Assembly: GCF_026342355.1 (NCBI RefSeq)
Contig: NZ_JAPEMV010000001.1
Coordinates: 1,178,001 to 1,242,000 of the forward strand
Source of the DNA: Streptomyces sp. NBC_00249
GTDB lineage: Bacteria; Actinomycetota; Actinomycetes; Streptomycetales; Streptomycetaceae
Reading direction: 5' to 3'
Length of the DNA: 64,000 nucleotides
The position numbers were made by a program, and so were the translations under genes. Shown here one piece after another: positions 52,303 through 61,219 of the stretch (position 1 is the first letter of the stretch; the number at the start of each line of letters is the position of its first letter). A model generated the notes under the pieces. That model worked only from the letters and a program-made list of their open reading frames with translations. It ran no database searches and had not been told where the DNA came from.

Positions 52303-52902
52303 ATGCCGACCACACCAGCCACCGACGCCAGCAGCGCGTCCGCCGGCACCGGCACTCAGGAAGCGATCATGCTCGAACTGGTCGACGAGTCCGGCAACAC
52401 CATCGGCACGGCGGAGAAGCTCTCCGCCCATCAGGCGCCCGGCCTGCTCCACCGGGCATTCTCCGTGTTCCTCTTCGACGAGCAGGGCCGTCTGCTGCTC
52501 CAGCAGCGCGCCCTCGGGAAGTACCACTCCCCCGGCGTCTGGTCGAACACGTGTTGCGGTCACCCCTACCCCGGCGAGTCGCCGTTCGCGGCGGCGGCCC
52601 GGCGGACCCACGAGGAACTGGGGGTGTCGCCCTCGCTGCTCGCGGAGGCGGGGACGGTGCGTTACAACCACCCGGACCCCGCGTCGGGTCTCGTCGAGCA
52701 GGAGTACAACCACCTGTTCGTGGGACTCGCGCAGTCGGCGCTGAGGCCGGATCCGGAGGAGGTGGGCGACACCGCCTTCGTCACGGCCGAGGAGCTGGTG
52801 AAGCAGCACGCAGAGGTGCCGTTCTCGGCCTGGTTCATGACGGTGCTGGACGCGGCCCGGCCCGCGATCCGCGAGCTGACGGGCGAAGCCGCCGGCTGGT
52901 AG
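52303..52902 (+). CDS. idi: isopentenyl-diphosphate delta-isomerase type 1
   Basis: The 199-aa Nudix-fold isomerase carries the catalytic Cys in SNTCCGHPYPGE and Glu in EQEYNHLFVG. HRAFSVFLFDEQGRLLLQQRA is the typical strand. It interconverts IPP and DMAPP and supports hopanoid and other isoprenoid synthesis nearby. ATG 52303 is chosen; ATG 52297 is in frame but leaves no room for the ribosome site GAAGG. Confidence 0.95.
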   Translation: MPTTPATDASSASAGTGTQEAIMLELVDESGNTIGTAEKLSAHQAPGLLHRAFSVFLFDEQGRLLLQQRALGKYHSPGVWSNTCCGHPYPGESPFAAAARRTHEELGVSPSLLAEAGTVRYNHPDPASGLVEQEYNHLFVGLAQSALRPDPEEVGDTAFVTAEELVKQHAEVPFSAWFMTVLDAARPAIRELTGEAAGW

Positions 52903-52913
52903 CCCGTACGGGG

Positions 52914-53411
52914 TCAGCGGACCGGGGCGGCCGGGGCCGCCAGCGGCAGGGCCGCCCAGATCACCTTGCCGCCGGTGGAGGTGTGCTCGACGTCGCACAC
53001 CCCGCCGGCCTCCAGGGTGATCTCCCGCACCAGGAGCAGGCCCCGGCCGCCGGTCTGGCCGAAGTCGGCCTCCAGGGCCTTGGGTCGGTACGGGTGGTTG
53101 TCCTCGACGGCCACCCGTACCCACTCCCGGCCGACCGCGACCTCCACGGCCACCTCAGGGGAGAGCAGGGCCGCATGCCGGACCGAGTTCGTCACCAGTT
53201 CGGAGACGATCAGCAGCAGGGAGTAGACCAGGTCCTGGTGGGCCGGCACCCCCTGCCGGCCGAGCAGGTCGCGGACCGCCCGGCGGGCCTGCGGAACGGA
53301 TTCTTCTACCGCCGGCGCGGTGAAGCGCCACACTCCCTCGTACGCGAGGGGGTCGCCCGGAGCGGGCGCCTCACCTGCCCTGGCTGGCGGGACGCTCCCG
53401 CTGTCGTTCAT
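52914..53411 (-). CDS. RsbW-like ATP-binding protein (anti-sigma type)
   Basis: The 165-aa protein has the HATPase fold: LLIVSELVTNSVRHA (N box), VAVEDNHPYRP (G1) and GGRGLLLVREI (G2). Single-domain proteins of this type are abundant in Streptomyces and act as anti-sigma-factor kinases. No sigma factor or antagonist gene is next to it. Start ATG 53411. Confidence 0.88.
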   Translation of the reverse strand: MNDSGSVPPARAGEAPAPGDPLAYEGVWRFTAPAVEESVPQARRAVRDLLGRQGVPAHQDLVYSLLLIVSELVTNSVRHAALLSPEVAVEVAVGREWVRVAVEDNHPYRPKALEADFGQTGGRGLLLVREITLEAGGVCDVEHTSTGGKVIWAALPLAAPAAPVR

Positions 53412-53541
53412 TTTCCGGCCCCCGTCTTCGCGCTCGATCGTCTCCACGTGTCCAGAGTGGAGAAGAGCCTGATCCGGACCGGACCGCTGACCAGAAGTCA
53501 GCGGCAATCGGACACATTCTGACCACTGGCGTATGACAGAG

Positions 53542-54234
53542 TCAGTTGTTCGACGCTTCTTGACCCGATGCGGGCTGGTCCGGGGCGGAACCCTTCCCCG
53601 CCGCGTCCTGCGTCCCGACGGCCCCGCCGCCCTCGGCGGCACCGGCGTCCTCGCCGTCTTCCCTGACCAGGCCGAGGATCCGGCGCGCCCCCATGCCCAG
53701 GACGATCAGGCTCAGGCCGTCGAAGAGCAGCGCGAGGGAGAAGAAGGCGCCGATCACGTACTGGCTGCTGCCGGGCCAGCCCCAGAGCACCAGGATGCCG
53801 AGGAGCACGCCGAAGGCGCCCTGGACGAGGGTGAGCCCGAAGTTGGGCCCGCGCACCACGAGCGCTCCGACCAGGCGGAACAGTCCGCCGGTCAGGAACA
53901 GCAGGGCCGCGAACATGGTCAGCGCCTCGGCGCTCGCCTCGGGGCGCCGCAGGATCACCAGGCCGGCGGCGATGTTGACCGCGGCCACGATGACGGCCAG
54001 CCAGAAGTGGTTGCTCTTGCGTGACTGCACGGCCTGCGCGAGGCCGACCACGCCGCCGATCAGCAGCAGCCAGCCGAAGAGGAACATCGAGGTGAGGGTG
54101 GCCAGGCCGGTGTAGACGAGACCCACCAGACCGGCGACGACGAGGATCACCCCGAGCAGGGCCAGCAGCCCGAAACTGCGGCTGAGCTTCTTCTTCTCCT
54201 GCTTCGGCTCGGTGCCGGTGCGGCCTGTACCCAT
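53542..54234 (-). CDS. HdeD-family membrane protein
   Basis: The 230-aa protein starts at ATG 54234 behind GGAGG. Six membrane segments in three hairpins (SFGLLALLGVILVVAGLVGLVY, MFLFGWLLLIGGVVGL, FWLAVIVAAVNIAAGLVILR, ALLFLTGGLFRLVGALV, LTLVQGAFGVLLGILVLW, YVIGAFFSLALLFDGLSLIVLG) match HdeD/DUF308 proteins linked to acid or stress survival in enterics. The C-terminal 45 residues are Gly/Ala/Asp-rich. Confidence 0.85.
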   Translation of the reverse strand: MGTGRTGTEPKQEKKKLSRSFGLLALLGVILVVAGLVGLVYTGLATLTSMFLFGWLLLIGGVVGLAQAVQSRKSNHFWLAVIVAAVNIAAGLVILRRPEASAEALTMFAALLFLTGGLFRLVGALVVRGPNFGLTLVQGAFGVLLGILVLWGWPGSSQYVIGAFFSLALLFDGLSLIVLGMGARRILGLVREDGEDAGAAEGGGAVGTQDAAGKGSAPDQPASGQEASNN

Positions 54235-54329
54235 GGACGTGCCACCTCCTCGCACCCCCCGGGACACCCGCCCCGCCTTGACGGACTCCCCTGATCATAG
54301 GATCGGCGGCCCGGGATAGCATCCGGCGC

Positions 54330-55079
54330 ATGGACGCAGCTCTGCACTCCACCGTGGCCGGCGGCGTGGCCACCGTCGTGATCTCGCACCCCGCCAAGCG
54401 GAACGCCATGACGGCCGCGATGTGGCGGGCCCTGCCGGAGCTGCTCGCGCGCCTGGCCGCCGATCCGGCCGTCCGCGTCCTGGTCCTGACCGGGGCCGGT
54501 CCGACCTTCTGCGCGGGCGCGGACATCTCCTCCCTGACGGAGGGCTCCGACGACCCGCAGGCCCTGTCGGTGGCCGCCGAGGAGGCCCTCGCGGCCTTCC
54601 CGCTGCCGACGGTGGCGGCGGTCCGGGGGTTCTGCGTAGGGGGCGGGAGCCAGCTCGCCGCCGCGTGTGACCTGCGGTTCGCGGAGGAAGGGGCGTCGTT
54701 CGGGGTGACCCCGGCCAGGCTGGGCATCGTCTACCCGGCGTCCTCCACCCGGCGGCTGACCTCGCTGGTCGGCCCGGCCTGGGCCAAGTACCTGTTGTTC
54801 TCGGCCGAGTTGATCGGCGCGGACGTGGCGCTGCGGGCCGGTTTCCTGAACGAGCTGCTGCCGGCGGGCCAACTGGACAAGCGGGTCTCGGAGTTCACCC
54901 GGATCCTGACGACGCGCTCGCGGCTGACGCAGGCGGCGGCGAAGGAGTTCGCGGACGGCCGCACGGACCGGGACGCGTACTGGTCCGCGCAGGCGGCCGG
55001 GAGCGGCGACACCGCCGAGGGTGTCGCCGCCTTCCTGGAGCGCCGGGCGCCCGTGTTCAGCTGGCCGTCAGCGGATTAG
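54330..55079 (+). CDS. enoyl-CoA hydratase/isomerase family protein
   Basis: The 249-aa crotonase-fold protein shows HPAKRNAMTAAMW, the CoA/oxyanion motif FCAGADISSL and VRGFCVGGGSQLAAACDLRFA. The position of the first catalytic Glu (GGGSQLAAACD) has Gln instead, while a conserved Glu is lacking at the second site (PARLGIVYP), so hydratase activity is uncertain. Convergent with the next gene, overlapping by 23 bp. Confidence 0.88.
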   Translation: MDAALHSTVAGGVATVVISHPAKRNAMTAAMWRALPELLARLAADPAVRVLVLTGAGPTFCAGADISSLTEGSDDPQALSVAAEEALAAFPLPTVAAVRGFCVGGGSQLAAACDLRFAEEGASFGVTPARLGIVYPASSTRRLTSLVGPAWAKYLLFSAELIGADVALRAGFLNELLPAGQLDKRVSEFTRILTTRSRLTQAAAKEFADGRTDRDAYWSAQAAGSGDTAEGVAAFLERRAPVFSWPSAD

Positions 55080-55692
55080 AAGCGCGCAGCCGGGCGACGA
55101 TCTCGGCCGGGGCCTTGGCCGGCGAGCCGGCGTCGTAGGGCGGCTGCGGGTCGTACTCGCACATGAGCTGCACGGCCTGGGCGTACGTGTCCCCGGCGAT
55201 CCGGCCGAGCAGGCCGAGACCCATGTCGATGCCGGAGGACACCCCGGCGGCGGTGACGTACTTGCCGTCGTAGACCACCCGCTCGCCGGTGGGCTCGGCG
55301 CCGAAGGGGCGCAGCTGGTCGAGGTACAGCCAGTGGCCGGCGGCCCGGCGGCCCTCGAGGAGGCCGGCGGCGGCCAGGATCAGCGAGCCGGTGCACACGG
55401 AGGTCGTCCAGGTGGTGGTGGCGTCGACGGCCCGCAGCCAGTCCAGGACCACGGGGTTCTTCATCTCCACCTCGGCGTGGGGCCCGCCGGGCACGATCAC
55501 GATGTCGGGCCGCGTCACCTCGCCGAGCGCCTTGTCGGCGACGAGCGCGAGGGCCCCGTTGTCGGTCCGGACGGGCCCGGGCCGCTCGGAGACGAAGACG
55601 GTCTCGGCACCGTCGATCCGGCTGAGGACCTCGTAGGGCCCGACGGCGTCGAGGGCGGTGAAGTGGTCGTAGAGCAGTACGGCGATCTGCAT
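55057..55692 (-). CDS. DJ-1/PfpI family protein (isonitrile hydratase-like)
   Basis: The 211-aa protein has the DJ-1/PfpI fold: VAVLLYDHFTALDAVGPYEVL, VIVPGGPHAEVEM and the nucleophile Cys in TSVCTGSLILAAAGLL. FTALDAVGP is close to isonitrile hydratase InhA. GGAGGAGCC precedes ATG 55692. The 3' end overlaps the enoyl-CoA hydratase-like gene. Confidence 0.86.
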   Translation of the reverse strand: MQIAVLLYDHFTALDAVGPYEVLSRIDGAETVFVSERPGPVRTDNGALALVADKALGEVTRPDIVIVPGGPHAEVEMKNPVVLDWLRAVDATTTWTTSVCTGSLILAAAGLLEGRRAAGHWLYLDQLRPFGAEPTGERVVYDGKYVTAAGVSSGIDMGLGLLGRIAGDTYAQAVQLMCEYDPQPPYDAGSPAKAPAEIVARLRASNPLTAS

Positions 55693-55984
55693 GGCTCCTC
55701 CGGAGCGGTAGTGGACGTAACCGGTGAACGCCGCACCCCTGACCGGGGTACGGATGAGAACCCGCCTGCGGGCCAGGCCGGGCGCGGGGCGCAGCCCCAC
55801 GGGGTCCGGGGCGGAACCCCGGTTTCGGGAAGGGGCGGGGCGGGGGAACGGCTCCGCGCAGCGGCTCCCGCCCCGCCGGACGGGCCGGGACGGTGGGGTG
55901 CCGTCGGGGGCCGGGCGGCGGAGCCGGATCGTCCGGCAGGTGGCGGCGGGATCGGAGCCGCGGCGTGCGGCAACGGCGGGCGGG

Positions 55985-56956
55985 TCAGGGCGGCGGAGCC
56001 GAGGGGCCGAAGCGGCGGCGGTATTCGGCCGGGGACTGGCCGAGGGTTTTGACGAAGGCCCGCCGCAGCGCCTCCGGCGTCCCGTACCCGCACGCCCGGG
56101 ATATCTGTGACACCCCTTCCCCCGTGTCCTCCAGCAGCCGCCGCGCGTGCTCCACCCGCACCCGCTCGACGTACCGCCCCGGCGTGACCCCCGTCTCCGC
56201 CTGGAAGGCCCGCGCGAAGTGCCGCGGCGATAGCGCGGCCCGTTCCGCGAGCGCCTCCACGCTCAGGTCCCCGCCCGGATGCTCGGCGATCCATTGCTGC
56301 ACCTCCCTCAGCGGCTCGCGCCGTGCCGTCTGCGCCGACAGCTGCGCGCTGAACTGCGCCTGGTTGCCGGGTCTGCGCAGGAAGACCACCAGGTGCCGGG
56401 CGATCAGCAGCGCGAGGTCCCGCCCGTGGTCCTCCTCCACCAGCGCCAGCGCCAGGTCGATGCCGGCGGTGACCCCGGCCGAGGTGGCGACGGGGCCGTC
56501 CCGGACGTAGATCGGGTCGGGTTCCACGGCCACCGCCGGGTAGTCCCGCGCCATCTGCTCGCACGCGTTCCAGTGGGTGGTCGCCCGGCGCCCGTCGAGC
56601 AGCCCGGCCTCCGCCAGCAGCAGCCCGCCGGTGCACACGGCCACCAGCCGCCCCGCGCGACCCCCGTACGCGCGCAGCCACGCGGTCAGCCTCGGCTCGA
56701 AGTCGCCCGAGTGCCGGCCCCCGGGCACCAGCAGCGTGGTCCCCGGGCCGGGCCGGGCGCTCTCCAGCGCCCCGTCCGGGACCAGGGTCAGCCCGCTGCT
56801 GGTGCGTACGGGCGCCCCTGCCGGGGACACGGTCCTGATGGTGTACCCGTCCACGCCCGGGCAGCGTCCGGCCCCGCTGAACACCTCCACGGGACCGGTC
56901 ACGTCCAGGCTCTGGACCCCGTCGTAGAGGACGACGAGTACGTTTCGCGACGACAT
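55985..56956 (-). CDS. GlxA-type AraC-family regulator
   Basis: The 323-aa protein combines an N-terminal DJ-1/PfpI domain (VLVVLYDGVQSLDVTGPVEVF; LVAVCTGGLLLAEAGLL) with a C-terminal AraC HTH pair (LSVEALAERAALSPRHFARAFQAETGVTP; VSQISRACGYGTPEALRRAFVKTLGQSP). The start is ATG 56956 rather than 57007. The 292-bp segment between this and the next DJ-1 gene contains nothing recognisable. It may regulate that neighbouring gene, with which it shares the sensor fold. Confidence 0.92.
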   Translation of the reverse strand: MSSRNVLVVLYDGVQSLDVTGPVEVFSGAGRCPGVDGYTIRTVSPAGAPVRTSSGLTLVPDGALESARPGPGTTLLVPGGRHSGDFEPRLTAWLRAYGGRAGRLVAVCTGGLLLAEAGLLDGRRATTHWNACEQMARDYPAVAVEPDPIYVRDGPVATSAGVTAGIDLALALVEEDHGRDLALLIARHLVVFLRRPGNQAQFSAQLSAQTARREPLREVQQWIAEHPGGDLSVEALAERAALSPRHFARAFQAETGVTPGRYVERVRVEHARRLLEDTGEGVSQISRACGYGTPEALRRAFVKTLGQSPAEYRRRFGPSAPPP

Positions 56957-57058
56957 GCCTCCATGGTGTGACGTCGGGGGCGATGGCCGCAATGACGGGC
57001 ATCCCACCTATCCGGACAGACCGGAGCGGCGGTGGCGCGCGGATAGGATCGGGGCATC

Positions 57059-58696
57059 ATGACTGCAACCCTCGTCGCCAAGAAGCTCACCGCCGCGCAC
57101 GGTGAGCGCACGCTCTTCGCCGATCTCGACCTCGTCGTGGCGCCCGGCGACGTCATCGGCCTCGTCGGCGTCAACGGCGCCGGCAAGTCCACCCTGCTGC
57201 GGATGCTCGCCGGGCTGGACACCCCCGAGACCGGTGAGCTGCGGCTCTCCCCGCCCGGCGCGGCCGTCGGGCACCTCCCGCAGGAGCCGGAGCGCCGCTC
57301 CGGGGAGTCGGTCCGCGAGTTCCTGGCCCGCCGCACGGGGGTCGCCGCCGCGCAGGCGGAGCTCGACGCGGCCACCCAGGGCCTGGTCGACGGCACCCCG
57401 GGCGCGGACGACGCGTACGCGGACGCCCTCGACCGCTGGCTGAACCTGGGCGGGGCCGATCTCGACGAGCGCGCCCAGGAGGTCGCCGACGAGCTCGGTC
57501 TCGCCGTGAGCCTGGACCTGCCGATGGCGGCCCTCTCCGGCGGCCAGGCCGCACGGGCCGGGCTGGCCTCGCTGCTGCTGTCCCGCTACGACGTGTTCCT
57601 CCTCGACGAGCCCACCAACGACCTGGACCTGGCCGGCCTGGAGCGCCTCGAGCAGTTCGTGAAGGGGCTGCGCGCGGGCACGGTGGTCATCAGCCACGAC
57701 CGCGAGTTCCTCACCCGCACCGTGACCAAGGTCCTCGAACTCGACCTGGCCCAGCAGCAGATCAACCTCTACGGCGGCGGCTACGAGTCCTACCTGGAGG
57801 AGCGCGAGCGGGCCCGTGGCCACGCGCGCGAGGAGTTCGAGGAGTTCGCGGGCAAGAAGGCCGCTCTCGAGGGCCGGGCGCAGATGCAGCGCAACTGGAT
57901 GGACAAGGGCGTGCGCAACGCCCGCCGCAAGGCGAGCGACAACGACAAGATCGGCAAGAACCTGCGCGGCGAGTCCAGCGAGAAGCAGGCCGCGAAGGCC
58001 CGCCAGACGCAGCGGGCGATCGAGCGGCTGGACGTGGTCGAGGAGCCGCGCAAGGAGTGGGAGCTGCGCATGGAGATCGCGGCGGCCCCGCGCTCCGGGT
58101 CGGTGGTCGCCACCCTGCGCGAAGCCGCCGTCCGGCGGGGCGAGTTCGGCTTCGGCCCGGCCAGCCTGCAGATCGACTGGGCGGACCGGGTCGCGATCAC
58201 CGGGGCCAACGGCGCCGGCAAGTCCACCCTCCTCGCGGTGCTGCTGGGCCGGCTGGCCCCGGACTCCGGTTCCGCCACGCTGGGTTCCGGCGTCCTGGTC
58301 GGCGAGGTCGACCAGGCGCGCGGGCTGTTCCTCGGCGACGAGCCGCTGCTGGAGGCCTTCTGTGCGGCGGTCCCGGAGACCGAACCGGCGGAAGTGCGGA
58401 CGCTGCTGGCGAAGTTCGGCCTGAAAGCGGCCCACGTGCTGCGCCCGGCGGCGACCCTCTCCCCCGGTGAGCGCACCCGGGCGGCCCTGGCGCTGCTCCA
58501 GGGCCGCGGGGTGAACCTCCTCGTCCTGGACGAGCCGACGAACCACCTCGACCTGCCGGCCATCGAGCAGTTGGAGGCCGCCCTGGAGTCCTACGAGGGC
58601 ACCCTGCTGCTGGTGACGCACGACCGCCGCATGCTGGACGCCGTCCACGTGACCCGCCGCCTGGAGGTCGTGGCCGGCCGGGTGACCGAGGTCTAG
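57059..58696 (+). CDS. ABC-F family ATPase (ribosome protection type)
   Basis: The 545-aa soluble protein has two ABC cassettes: Walker A GVNGAGKST and GANGAGKST, signatures LSGGQAARAGLASLLL and LSPGERTRAALALLQ, and Walker B LLDEPTNDLD and LDEPTNHLD. The linker between them (about 245-345) is charged and helical (RAQMQRNWMDKGVRNARRKASDND). There are no membrane segments. ABC-F proteins act on the ribosome; resistance or housekeeping roles are both known. Confidence 0.93.
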   Translation: MTATLVAKKLTAAHGERTLFADLDLVVAPGDVIGLVGVNGAGKSTLLRMLAGLDTPETGELRLSPPGAAVGHLPQEPERRSGESVREFLARRTGVAAAQAELDAATQGLVDGTPGADDAYADALDRWLNLGGADLDERAQEVADELGLAVSLDLPMAALSGGQAARAGLASLLLSRYDVFLLDEPTNDLDLAGLERLEQFVKGLRAGTVVISHDREFLTRTVTKVLELDLAQQQINLYGGGYESYLEERERARGHAREEFEEFAGKKAALEGRAQMQRNWMDKGVRNARRKASDNDKIGKNLRGESSEKQAAKARQTQRAIERLDVVEEPRKEWELRMEIAAAPRSGSVVATLREAAVRRGEFGFGPASLQIDWADRVAITGANGAGKSTLLAVLLGRLAPDSGSATLGSGVLVGEVDQARGLFLGDEPLLEAFCAAVPETEPAEVRTLLAKFGLKAAHVLRPAATLSPGERTRAALALLQGRGVNLLVLDEPTNHLDLPAIEQLEAALESYEGTLLLVTHDRRMLDAVHVTRRLEVVAGRVTEV

Positions 58697-58941
58697 GCCG
58701 GCGGCTCGAGGTGCCGGCCGGCTCGCGGGCGACTAGCCTGTGTGAGTAAGAGCCGCAACCGCGGAGCACGCCCCCACGGCCGGAGTTTCCACATCGCCAG
58801 GGTGAGCGGACTTTATGATTCCGCATTTCGAGCGGCCCTGTATCCGATCCGCGCTGCGCCTTTTTCGTTCCGTAGCCGCGGTTCCACCCCGTTCGTGCCT
58901 CGGAGAGGTGCGCGGAGGGTGGAGGGAAAGGGAAATCTCTC

Positions 58942-59157
58942 ATGTTTGCAATGCGAGCGAAGCGCCTCTTCGCGGTCTCCGCCGCCGGTCTGCTGATGGC
59001 CGGCGGGGCCGCGCTCGGTACGGCGGGCACCGCCTCGGCGGCGGCCCCGGCCCAGCACGTCGCCTACGTCGCCGGTGGCTGGGACGACGATGACGACCAC
59101 GGCGGCTGGGACCACGATGACGACTACGGCTACGGAGGTTACAGCGACGACTGCTGA
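58942..59157 (+). CDS. tiny secreted Asp/His/Gly-rich protein
   Basis: The 71-aa product has a clean Sec signal (basic MRAKRLF, hydrophobic AVSAAGLLMAGGAALGTAG, cleavage after TASAAA), leaving a mature part of about 35 residues. This reads VAGGWDDDDDHGGWDHDDDYG then YGGYSDDC: almost only Asp, His, Gly, Trp and Tyr, with one terminal Cys. Such composition suggests divalent-metal binding outside the cell. No family recognised. A ribosome site GGGAAAGGGAAA is present. Confidence 0.7.
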   Translation: MFAMRAKRLFAVSAAGLLMAGGAALGTAGTASAAAPAQHVAYVAGGWDDDDDHGGWDHDDDYGYGGYSDDC

Positions 59158-59180
59158 CCCGTCCTCCCCACCTCAGGCGT

Positions 59181-59205
59181 GCGCGACCCGGTGACCGGGC
59201 CGCGC
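59181..59205. terminator. hairpin between convergent genes
   Basis: GCGCG-a-CCCGG / CCGGG-c-CGCGC with loop TGA lies between the small secreted protein gene and the convergent SDR gene. Confidence 0.5.
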
Positions 59206-59225
59206 ATCGGGGTGCCGCGACGGCT

Positions 59226-60014
59226 TCAGCGCCCGTCCGGCCGGTCGGCCGGGGCGCGGCGGGTGCGGGCCATCTTGCGGGCGACGAAGCCGCGCGGGAG
59301 GTGGCGGGCGGCCAGGGCGTACGCCTGGTAGCGGCGGCCCGTGATGCTGAGCGGGCGGCGCCGGGCGAGGTCGCGCAGGGCCTTGGCCACCACCGCTTCG
59401 GGCTCCAGCCACACCGCCTCGCGCAGGGAGCTGACGTCCATCCCGGCGCGCTCCTGGAACTCGGTGCGGGTGAAGCCCGGGACCACCGCCAGCACGCGGA
59501 CCCCGTACGGTTCCATGTCCACCCGCAGGGATTCGCTGAAGGCCGTGATCCAGGCCTTCGCCGCCCCGTAGGTGCCGGTCGGCAGCAGGCCCGCGACCGA
59601 GGAGACGTTGAGGACCGCGCCCCGGCGCCGCTCGCGCAGGCCCGGCAGCAGGGCGTGGGTGAGCCGCAGCGGGACCTTCACGAGCAGGTCGAGCATCCGC
59701 TCCTCGTCCTCGACGGGGCTGTACGGGAAGGGCGCGGGCAGCCCGAAGCCGGCGTTGTTGACCAGGACGTCGACCGGCCGGCCGGTGTCGGCGAGGCGTG
59801 CGGCGACGGCGTCAAGGCCGGCGGGGTCGAGGAGGTCGGCGGGCAGTACCTCGCTGACCGTCCCGAACTCCCGTCCCAGGGCGGAGGCGAGGGCTTCGAG
59901 GCGGTCCTTGTCACGGGCGACGAGGACCAGGGCGCAGCCCTTGGCGGCGAAGCCGCGCGCGAAGGCGGCGCCCAGTCCGGCGCTGGCCCCGGTGATCAGT
60001 ACGGTGGTGGTCAA
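59226..60014 (-). CDS. short-chain dehydrogenase/reductase
   Basis: The 262-aa SDR starts at TTG 60014 with AGGAAG 9 nt upstream; the open frame runs further but into the neighbouring gene's shadow. The cofactor motif is TGASAGLGAAFARGFA, followed by NNAG, and Ser/Tyr/Lys as NVSSVAG and YGAAKAW. It belongs to the classical SDRs (DltE-like). Substrate unknown. Confidence 0.9.
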   Translation of the reverse strand: MTTTVLITGASAGLGAAFARGFAAKGCALVLVARDKDRLEALASALGREFGTVSEVLPADLLDPAGLDAVAARLADTGRPVDVLVNNAGFGLPAPFPYSPVEDEERMLDLLVKVPLRLTHALLPGLRERRRGAVLNVSSVAGLLPTGTYGAAKAWITAFSESLRVDMEPYGVRVLAVVPGFTRTEFQERAGMDVSSLREAVWLEPEAVVAKALRDLARRRPLSITGRRYQAYALAARHLPRGFVARKMARTRRAPADRPDGR

Positions 60015-60028
60015 CTGCGTGTCACTTC

Positions 60029-61219
60029 CTACGGGTTGCGGAGCGAGAAGGCGGTGGTGTGCGGGGAGGCGTAGGCCTGGGCGACGTCCACCAGGAACCT
60101 GGCCTCGTCCTCCAGGTCGACGCCCTCGTCGGAGGTCTGGATGGCGGCGGGCAGCTCCAGGTCGGCTGCCCGGCCCGGCTGCCCGGGCAGTCCGGCCAGT
60201 TTGGCGCGCCGCGCGTCCTTCAGTACGCAGGCCAACGCGGCCGCCGTACGCCGCTGTTCGGGGATCCCGCTGCCGGCGACGTGGCTGCGCGCGAGCTCCG
60301 GGACGCCCGGGGAGACGTACTCGCCCAGGATCAGGATCGCGTCGCGGGTCTCGATGACCTTGCGGTAGACGAGCAGGTCGCGCGGGACGGGCGGCCACAG
60401 CAGTTCCAGCACGCGGCCGGCCCGCGGCTCGGAGAGGACCACGTGCGGGACGGCCTGCACGAGGTCGCGCCACAGCGGCCACAGCCGCCAGGCGGTGGCG
60501 ACGTCGGCGAGGGTGCGGCGCAGGGTGAACAGGGTCGGCACGAGGATGGCGGCGGCGCGCAGCAGTCCGTGCAGGTTCATCATCAGCGGCAGGGCGGGCA
60601 TGGCCCAGGTGCTGCCGAAGAGGGCCTTGAGCAGGTACGCGAACCAGAACAGCCCGGCCAGCGCGGTGCCCAGGCCGAACAGCCGCAGGCCGGCGGCCAG
60701 TCCCCGGCTCTCGGTGCGGAGGCTGTAGCGCCAGCAGACCCGTACGCAGACGGTGTTGGCGAGCAGGTGGGCGGAGATCAGGACGAGCCAGTAGGCCAGC
60801 GAGGGTACCGGCGGCCCGGTGTGGGGGATGGTGTGCGTGCCGTGCTCGGGGGCGGCGGCGTCGAGGACGACGAGGGCTCCCAGCCAGACGACGGTGCCCG
60901 CCCAGGAGGCGAGCTGGAGTCTTCGGCCGCGGGTCGCGGCGGCCACGAAGTAGAGGACGGCGCCCGCCGACAGGACCCCGATGAAGTTGCGCACGAGGCC
61001 GACGGCGTGCGCGTAGCCGGGCTCGCGGCTCATGGCGTACGAGACCACGGCGGGCAGGTTCAGGGTCATCGCGGCGGCGGCGGTGGCGACGGCGAGCCAC
61101 AGTCCGCGCTGCTGCGGGGAGCGCAGGGCGCCGGGGGCCCGGAGCAGGACGGCGGCCCACAGGGCCACCACGCTGGGGACGGCGAGCCGGTCGCCGAGGG
61201 CGAGGAGTTCAGCCTCCAT
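60029..61219 (-). CDS. DUF6545 (MAB_1171c family) membrane protein
   Basis: The 396-aa protein has about seven membrane segments in its first 230 residues, then a cytoplasmic half with RDLLVYRKVIETRDAILILGEYV and TAAALACVLKDARRAK, the DUF6545 region. The family is sometimes called putative transporter but its role is unknown. In actinomycetes it is regularly found with a metallopeptidase/regulator gene, as here (11-bp overlap). Confidence 0.85.
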   Translation of the reverse strand: MEAELLALGDRLAVPSVVALWAAVLLRAPGALRSPQQRGLWLAVATAAAAMTLNLPAVVSYAMSREPGYAHAVGLVRNFIGVLSAGAVLYFVAAATRGRRLQLASWAGTVVWLGALVVLDAAAPEHGTHTIPHTGPPVPSLAYWLVLISAHLLANTVCVRVCWRYSLRTESRGLAAGLRLFGLGTALAGLFWFAYLLKALFGSTWAMPALPLMMNLHGLLRAAAILVPTLFTLRRTLADVATAWRLWPLWRDLVQAVPHVVLSEPRAGRVLELLWPPVPRDLLVYRKVIETRDAILILGEYVSPGVPELARSHVAGSGIPEQRRTAAALACVLKDARRAKLAGLPGQPGRAADLELPAAIQTSDEGVDLEDEARFLVDVAQAYASPHTTAFSLRNP

